Shown here: positions 5,615 to 10,170 of the stretch, piece after piece
How positions within the stretch are numbered: position 1 is the first letter of the stretch
How the letters are laid out: every line of letters starts with the position of its first letter
Assembly (NCBI GenBank): GCA_030609865.1
Contig: JAUWSZ010000038.1
Location: 1 to 10,170 of the forward strand
Direction of reading: 5' to 3'
DNA: 10,170 nucleotides
Source of the DNA: a bacterium
Lineage (GTDB): Bacteria > Desulfobacterota > DSWW01
The notes under the pieces: generated by a model
Told to the model about the DNA's origin: nothing
Databases searched by the model: none
The model's input: the letters and a program-made list of their open reading frames with translations, nothing else
Program-made: the position numbers and the translations under genes

Positions 5615-8110
5615 ATGAGCGACCGGATGGATTCGAAAAATTGGAACCTCTCCGCGATTCTCGACCGACCCGCGGACCGCCGCAGCTTCTTGAAGTGGAC
5701 GGCCTCTGTCGGTGCTGCCCTGAGTGTGGCTCGGGAAGGTCTCGGCTCGGGCGGCCTGCGCTTGAAGGCCGCAGAGGCGAGTCCGGCCCCGCGGGAGGAA
5801 ATCAAGGTGACGAGCTGCTCTCACGACTGTGGGGGGCGATGTGTGCTCGTCTGTCACCTGAAGGACGGGATCGTCACCCGCATCTCCACGGATGACGGGT
5901 CCCTCCTGGACACCTACGGGCTGGACACGCCGGAGGTGCCCCAGATCCGGGCCTGTCTGAGGGGCCGTTCGTACCGGAAACGGCTCTACTCCCCGTATCG
6001 GCTCAAGTACCCCATGAAACGGATCGGGGAGCGGGGCGAGGGGAAGTTCAAGCGGATTACTTGGGACGAGGCATACGACACCATCGCCAAGGAGATGGTT
6101 CGTATCAAAGAGACGCACGGCCCTGCCTCCATCCTGGATATGTGCTTTGCAGGGGACACGGTCTCCCTGCTGAGCGAGCTCTATCCCTTCCTGCCCTGGG
6201 CCCTGGTGCGCAGGTTCCTGGACTGCTTCGGGTGTGCCGTGCATTTCTGGGACACCATGTGTTTCGAAGGGGCCATCTTCGCGGCCAACTACACCGTAGG
6301 GGACCTGCTCGACGGTTGCGAAGCGGACAACTTCCTGCACTCCAAGCTGATCCTCTTGTGGGGCTTCAACCCCACCCACTCGATCCATGGGACGAACACC
6401 CCCTGGTACCTCAAGCTGGCCAAGGAGAAGGGATGCAAGTTCGTGAGCATCGACCCCCGGTTCACGGACTCGGCGGCTGCCTACGATGCGTGGTGGATTC
6501 CGATACGCCCAGGGACGGACGTGGCCATGATGCTGGGCATGGCCTACGTGATGATCGATGAAGATCTGTGCGACAAGGGGTTTCTGGACAAGTACTGCCT
6601 CGGCTTCGATGAGGAACACATGCCCAAGGGAGCACCCTCGAAGGGGTCGTTCAAGAGCTACGTCCTGGGCCTGGGCGATGGGGTGAAGAAGACACCCCGA
6701 TGGGCTGAGGCGATCACCGGCGTGCCGGCCAGTGACATCGCCAAGCTGGCTCGGATGTATGCGACCACGAAGCCGAGCGCCTTGATTCACTGCTGGGGAC
6801 CAGGAAGGCAGCCCTGGGGCGAGCAGTTCCACCGGGCAGGGTACACGCTGGCCGCCATGACAGGGAACTTCGGCAAACTCGGGACCCATGTGGGGGGAAT
6901 CGGCGGGGCCCTGCCGATCACGGCTGCGATCTTTCCGCCTACCAAGCCACCGGTGAAGACGATGATCAAGGAGAGCAAGTGGGCGGATGCAGTGCTCCTG
7001 GGAGAGAAGGCTCCGAGCGATCTCATCGGCAACTTCGGTGATGCCCCTCCGCCGAACATCAAGATGATCTACGGGGCCGGCCACAATTTCATACAGCAGA
7101 CGGTCAACATCCGGAAGAACATCGAAGCCATTAACAAAGTAGAGTTCTTTGTCTTCCACGAACAGATGATGAACTTCACGGCCAAGTTTGCCGACATCCT
7201 GCTGCCGGTGGCCACCCATTTCGAGGCAGAGGATGGGGCTGCCATCTGGGTGCGCGGGCGGTACATCATCCACAGGGACAAGATCATCGAGCCCATGTTC
7301 GAGAGCAAACGGGACCTGGAGATCCTCACCGATCTGTCTGAGCGTCTGGGGTTTAAGGAGAAGTTCAACCCGAAGACCCGGCAGGAGTGGATCCGGGCCT
7401 GGATCGACGGGCTCTCCCGGCAGTTCGAGGTCCCGATCGATCACGACGAATTCATCGAAAAGGGGCTCTACAAGTTCCGATATTCGACCCCGATCTACGC
7501 CTTCAGGGACGAGATCGAAGACCCCGATGAAAACCCCTTTGCCACCCCTTCCGGGAAGATCGAGATCTTCTCCCAGGAGATGGCAGAGATGGACTGGAAG
7601 AAGTCGAAGTACGGTAGCCGAATCCCACCGATTCCGACCTACATCGAGGGTTGGGACAATATTAACGACCCCAAAAAGAAGTACCCCCTCAAGGCGATCA
7701 CCCCGAAGATACGCTTTCGAACGCATTCCATCTTCTACGAGAATCCATGGCTCCGGGAGACCTACATTCAGCACATGATGATCCACCCCGAGGATGCGAA
7801 ACCCAGGGGGCTCGAGAGCGGCGACGTGGCAAAGGTGTACAACGACCGTGGTACGATCTTGACTCCCGTATACGTTACGGAACGGATCGTTCGGGGAGTG
7901 GTATCGATACCACAGGGCGCGTGGTGTGATCTCGGGGAAGACGGCATCGATCGGGCGGGAAGTGCCAACATGCTTACCGAGGATCGAGCGTCTCCCTCGG
8001 GAGCGTGGCCCTTCAATGCGCCTCTCGTGGAGGTGAGAAAGACGGATCAGGAATACCGTCCCGGCTGGGACATGGACAAGGGAAGCCGAGCCACTCTGAG
8101 CAAAGGCTGA
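5615..8110 (+). CDS. Tat-exported DmsA-like molybdopterin oxidoreductase, catalytic subunit
   Basis: This 831-residue protein is the catalytic subunit of a DMSO-reductase-family enzyme using a bis-molybdopterin guanine dinucleotide Mo (or W) cofactor. A Tat signal is visible (RRSFLKW at 22-28, hydrophobic stretch after it, likely cleavage after AEA at 53-55), so it acts in the periplasm. The N-terminal [4Fe-4S] site is C68/C72/C76/C114, in CSHDCGGRC and RACLRGRS. The following LYSPYRLKYPMKR and ITWDEAYDTIA closely resemble E. coli DmsA. The C-terminal dinucleotide-binding domain (about 695-815) also fits DmsA, with YNDRG, GAWCD and NMLTEDRASP. In the metal-ligand loop, DTMCFEG at 213-219 puts Cys216 about where DmsA has its Mo-ligand serine. 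A cysteine ligand is usual in thiosulphate/polysulphide-reductase-type members, so the substrate need not be DMSO. The codon at 216 is TGC, not selenocysteine. No membrane anchor subunit follows. Family is firm; substrate and direction are unknown. Confidence 0.93.
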   Translation: MSDRMDSKNWNLSAILDRPADRRSFLKWTASVGAALSVAREGLGSGGLRLKAAEASPAPREEIKVTSCSHDCGGRCVLVCHLKDGIVTRISTDDGSLLDTYGLDTPEVPQIRACLRGRSYRKRLYSPYRLKYPMKRIGERGEGKFKRITWDEAYDTIAKEMVRIKETHGPASILDMCFAGDTVSLLSELYPFLPWALVRRFLDCFGCAVHFWDTMCFEGAIFAANYTVGDLLDGCEADNFLHSKLILLWGFNPTHSIHGTNTPWYLKLAKEKGCKFVSIDPRFTDSAAAYDAWWIPIRPGTDVAMMLGMAYVMIDEDLCDKGFLDKYCLGFDEEHMPKGAPSKGSFKSYVLGLGDGVKKTPRWAEAITGVPASDIAKLARMYATTKPSALIHCWGPGRQPWGEQFHRAGYTLAAMTGNFGKLGTHVGGIGGALPITAAIFPPTKPPVKTMIKESKWADAVLLGEKAPSDLIGNFGDAPPPNIKMIYGAGHNFIQQTVNIRKNIEAINKVEFFVFHEQMMNFTAKFADILLPVATHFEAEDGAAIWVRGRYIIHRDKIIEPMFESKRDLEILTDLSERLGFKEKFNPKTRQEWIRAWIDGLSRQFEVPIDHDEFIEKGLYKFRYSTPIYAFRDEIEDPDENPFATPSGKIEIFSQEMAEMDWKKSKYGSRIPPIPTYIEGWDNINDPKKKYPLKAITPKIRFRTHSIFYENPWLRETYIQHMMIHPEDAKPRGLESGDVAKVYNDRGTILTPVYVTERIVRGVVSIPQGAWCDLGEDGIDRAGSANMLTEDRASPSGAWPFNAPLVEVRKTDQEYRPGWDMDKGSRATLSKG

Positions 8111-8113
8111 ATG

Positions 8114-8148
8114 TTCAGGGTTCAGGGATCGGGGGTCAGGGGTCAGGG
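8114..8148 (+). repeat. Short G-rich tandem repeat with quadruplex pattern
   Basis: Just after the molybdoenzyme stop, five units of the type TTCAGGG, ATCGGGGG and TCAGGGG follow one another. G-runs lie at 8118-8120, 8125-8127, 8131-8135, 8139-8142 and 8146-8148, separated by 3 or 4 bases. This satisfies the standard intramolecular G-quadruplex pattern on the coding strand, so it would also be present in the mRNA. Confidence 0.75.
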
Positions 8149-8165
8149 CCCCTCCACCCGACCCC
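8139..8165 (+). other. GC-rich hairpin between molybdoenzyme and chaperone genes
   Basis: GGGGTC at 8139-8144 pairs with GACCCC at 8160-8165, and GGG at 8146-8148 pairs with CCC at 8157-8159. This gives a 9-pair stem with one bulged A (8145) and an 8-base loop. It uses the last two G-runs of the repeat, so hairpin and quadruplex exclude each other in part. No T-run follows, so it is not a classic intrinsic terminator; it could stabilise the upstream mRNA end or lower downstream expression (inference). Confidence 0.6.
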
Positions 8166-8189
8166 GACAGGGTGTAGGGCTGAGGTCAA

Positions 8190-8900
8190 GTGACGCAATC
8201 AGGACCAGAGAATATCGTGCACGTAGGGCGGGGTCATCTCTATGCACTGCTGGGCCTTGCCTACTACCGGGAGCCGACCCGGAAATTCATCGAAGGCCTC
8301 GCGGCAAACGATCCTTTTTCGCCGCCGACCTTCCTGTCGGTAGATGAGCAGATTGCCGGCGGGCTTCGACTCCTTTCCGGGTCGTTGGAGGCTTGCAAGA
8401 GGGGTGTGTCAGATCGAGGAATGGAGCGACTTCAGGGGGACCATTTCCAGCTGTTCGTCGGTTCCGGAATGCCCATGGCGCCGCCATGGGAGTCTTTCTA
8501 CAGGACAGAAGAAAGATTGATGGTGAGCAACCATACGCTGGGGGTTCGGGCCTTTTACGAGCGGTTCGGTCTGGTCTCGGAGCGGAAGGATCAGGAGCCA
8601 GAGGACCATATCGGTCTCGAACTCGAGTTCATGGGTTGGCTCTGCGACAGGTACGGACAGTGCGTTCGCAAGGGGGACGTTCGGGAAGCCGCCCTGACCT
8701 TGCAGGCGCAGAGGGATTTCCTGGACGACCATCTGCTTCAATGGGTTGCGCGGTTCTGTGAGGAAGTCGCTCGCTCGGCCTGGACCGATTTCTTTCACGG
8801 AATGGCAAATCTCACGGAAGGGTTTGTTGCCTGGGATCGTCGTTTCTTGGGTGAGATGGAAACATACCGGGACGACAACAAGGACGAAATGGGCCTTTGA
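8190..8900 (+). CDS. TorD/DmsD-family molybdoenzyme chaperone
   Basis: This 236-residue cytoplasmic, mostly helical protein belongs to the TorD/DmsD/NarJ chaperone family. Members bind the Tat signal or apo-form of a molybdoenzyme and hold it until the cofactor is inserted. Family signatures visible are LFVGSGMPMAPPWES (88-102), FYERFGL (122-128) and EPEDHIGLELEFM (136-148), the last being the E-x-x-D-H-x-x-x-E-L-E-F-M motif. Length is typical. The start is a GTG at 8190 with GAGG at 8182-8185, four bases upstream. A later GTG at 8217 would shorten the N-terminus by nine residues. It sits 79 bases after the DmsA-like gene, its likely client, beyond the G-rich repeat and hairpin, and ends 1 base before the next gene. 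Confidence 0.92.
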   Translation: MTQSGPENIVHVGRGHLYALLGLAYYREPTRKFIEGLAANDPFSPPTFLSVDEQIAGGLRLLSGSLEACKRGVSDRGMERLQGDHFQLFVGSGMPMAPPWESFYRTEERLMVSNHTLGVRAFYERFGLVSERKDQEPEDHIGLELEFMGWLCDRYGQCVRKGDVREAALTLQAQRDFLDDHLLQWVARFCEEVARSAWTDFFHGMANLTEGFVAWDRRFLGEMETYRDDNKDEMGL

Positions 8901-8901
8901 G

Positions 8902-10092
8902 ATGGAGAAGCCGCAAGTCCTACTGGACCGTTGCGTTCGAAGCCTGAGCCGAATGGTCGGGTGCAGAACCTGTGAGCAGAGCTGTCCGAAAGCGGCGATT
9001 GTGCTACGCGAGATGCCCTTCCAACTTTGTGTGAATGAGAAGTGCGATGGCTGTGGCCTCTGTTGGACGAAGTGCCCTGCCGAAGCCATCCTTCCGCCAC
9101 TTGATGGGAGGGATTCCGCTCAGCCGGAGCTGGGGGTCATTTGTCAGAAGGCGGACGCGGACCGGACGGAGATGCCCGAAGGAGCCGTCCTGCGAGTCTC
9201 GTGCGTGAAGGAAATCGGCTTTCGCTTCCTTGCGGCGCGATGGGTGACGGGCCTCCGAAGGTTGGTTGTCTATGGGGCCGACTGCACCGGATGCGATTTT
9301 GTCTTCCCGCCGAACCGTGAGGATGGTGTCTGGAGGGTGAACGAGATCCTGCGCGTTGCCGGGCAGGCATCGATTGAGGTGGTCCCCGGCGGGTCCTTGA
9401 GGCAATCGGAGGATAAGGCAGGGGGGAGACCCGCAATATCTGATGGGGCACAGCGCGCAACGAGCCGACGCGGGCTTCTGAAGGCCATGATTGCAGGGTC
9501 CCTGGATGCGGCTTTTCCCTCGACCCTGGACGAGCCCGGCATGAGAGACGAGACAGGCGCATCTGTGGCCTTCCTGGAGGCGCTCGAAGGGTTGTGCAAC
9601 GGACGAGATCATGGAAGGGAAGGCCGTCTCGCTGCCTATTGTCTGGCCGTAGACGCTCGAGTCTGTTACGGCTGCAAGGTGTGTGCGACCCTTTGTCCTA
9701 CAGGTGCCCTGTGCTGGGAGGAGGATCTGGAAACGCCCAATTCCGCCCGCATGAGGCTTGACCCCTCTCGCTGTCATGGTTGCGGCGTGTGTGTGGATCT
9801 ATGTGACGTAGGGGCCATCGATTGTACATTCGGGCCGGACCTGCGTGTTCAGCAGGAGATTCCCTTCAGGGAAGGAAGATGTCGTGTCTGCGACCGGATC
9901 TTCTTGGCCGCCCACCCGGGAGAGGGCCTTTGTCCCGGGTGCCGGAGTCACGATCGGAATCTCTCCCCGGATGCGGCTTGCGCCGCAAGGCGAAGGAACG
10001 AAGGGGTCAGGTTACGGACAGCCACCATCTACGCAATAGACATAGATGTTCCGATGAAAGACTCCAAGGGGGTATTGGATAAGGTGAAGTAA
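8902..10092 (+). CDS. Polyferredoxin with C-terminal zinc-ribbon-like CxxC pair
   Basis: This 396-residue protein has no signal peptide and is probably cytoplasmic. The first cluster group is unusual, with C11, then C21/C24/C28 after nine residues. The second is C48/C51/C54/C58. A middle domain (about 95-165) carries C101 and a CTGC at C128/C131. After a low-complexity linker come two more ferredoxin motifs, C255/C258/C261/C265 and C291/C294/C297/C301. A CxxC-x13-CxxC pair (C327/C330 and C344/C347) then resembles a zinc ribbon or rubredoxin knuckle. An SRRGLLK stretch at 188-194 looks like a Tat motif but is internal. The ATG at 8902 follows the chaperone stop by one base with only a weak ribosome site, so translation is probably coupled; the frame stays open upstream to 8746, inside the chaperone. 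It may supply electrons or help maturation of the molybdoenzyme. The four-cluster architecture is visible; the function is not known. Confidence 0.85.
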   Translation: MEKPQVLLDRCVRSLSRMVGCRTCEQSCPKAAIVLREMPFQLCVNEKCDGCGLCWTKCPAEAILPPLDGRDSAQPELGVICQKADADRTEMPEGAVLRVSCVKEIGFRFLAARWVTGLRRLVVYGADCTGCDFVFPPNREDGVWRVNEILRVAGQASIEVVPGGSLRQSEDKAGGRPAISDGAQRATSRRGLLKAMIAGSLDAAFPSTLDEPGMRDETGASVAFLEALEGLCNGRDHGREGRLAAYCLAVDARVCYGCKVCATLCPTGALCWEEDLETPNSARMRLDPSRCHGCGVCVDLCDVGAIDCTFGPDLRVQQEIPFREGRCRVCDRIFLAAHPGEGLCPGCRSHDRNLSPDAACAARRRNEGVRLRTATIYAIDIDVPMKDSKGVLDKVK

Positions 10093-10139
10093 GACAACGG
10101 GGAACTCAAGATCCAACGTTGAAGATGGGAAGGTCAGCC

Positions 10140-10170
10140 ATGAAGGTTCGTGCAGTTCTGTTTTGTGTCT
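10140..10170 (+). CDS. Start of a further gene, cut by window end
   Basis: An ATG at 10140 with GGGAAGG at 10127-10133 opens a frame reading MKVRAVLFCV to the window end. A basic start followed by hydrophobic residues and an early Cys would fit a signal peptide or lipoprotein. It lies 47 bases after the polyferredoxin stop on the same strand, so it may continue the operon. Only ten residues are visible; no product can be named. Confidence 0.45.
   Translation, partial: MKVRAVLFCV

Noticed and set aside
6260..6262. Selenocysteine at the molybdoenzyme metal site
   Set aside because: The codon at residue 216 is TGC (cysteine), with no in-frame TGA in the gene.
5537..7786. A 749-codon open frame on the minus strand opposite the molybdoenzyme gene
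   Set aside because: It mirrors a well-supported DmsA-family gene in a GC-rich sequence where antisense stops are rare. Its protein is His/Pro/Gly/Arg-rich with no recognisable domain.
8139..8165. Intrinsic terminator
   Set aside because: The stem is strong but no T-run follows, and downstream genes fit the same functional set.
8746..8901. Longer upstream start for the polyferredoxin
   Set aside because: It would overlap the chaperone gene by about 150 bases and add residues without ferredoxin features; the ATG at 8902 fits the operon spacing.
10114..10121. CAACGTTG palindrome as an operator before the last gene
   Set aside because: Only 8 bases match, with mismatches immediately outside; this is expected by chance at this scale.
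1..10170. tRNA, rRNA, CRISPR array, transposase or attachment site
   Set aside because: None seen; nearly all of the window is coding, and gaps are too short or lack the needed structure.

Overview
The window is a GC-rich, tightly packed, single-direction (+ strand) bacterial gene cluster for anaerobic-type electron transport. It holds ten complete or nearly complete genes and the first codons of one more. The proteins most resemble those of Desulfobacterota (former Deltaproteobacteria) or related anaerobes. Reasons are the split b6-type cytochrome b with a subunit-IV-like partner, a multihaem cytochrome c in the same operon, and a DMSO-reductase-family molybdoenzyme with its own chaperone. 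The lineage is an inference from protein style; no marker gene is present.

Region 1 (1-4320) encodes a quinol-oxidising Rieske/cytochrome b complex. The C-terminal ferredoxin domain of a GltD-like pyridine-nucleotide oxidoreductase runs in from the left and overlaps a Tat-type Rieske protein. Cytochrome b6-like and subunit-IV-like proteins follow, then a membrane-anchored c-type cytochrome with eight CxxCH motifs. Gaps are overlaps or a few bases, as expected for one operon.

Region 2 (4328-8110) encodes a DmsB-like protein with four [4Fe-4S] clusters, a membrane-anchored SRPBCC/START-like protein, and a Tat-exported DmsA-like molybdopterin enzyme. The B subunit precedes the A subunit, and the SRPBCC gene sits between them. 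No DmsC/NrfD-type membrane anchor is present.

Region 3 (8111-10092) starts with a short G-rich repeat and hairpin tract. It continues with a TorD/DmsD-type chaperone and a cytoplasmic-looking polyferredoxin with a C-terminal zinc-ribbon-like CxxC pair. A further gene appears to start at 10140.

Working model (inference): the molybdoenzyme AB pair has no dedicated quinone-reactive anchor, so it may exchange electrons with the menaquinone pool through the neighbouring Rieske/cyt b/octahaem cytochrome complex. The tethered SRPBCC protein may handle a hydrophobic substrate or cofactor. The chaperone and polyferredoxin would serve maturation or electron supply. The molybdoenzyme's substrate cannot be read from the sequence.
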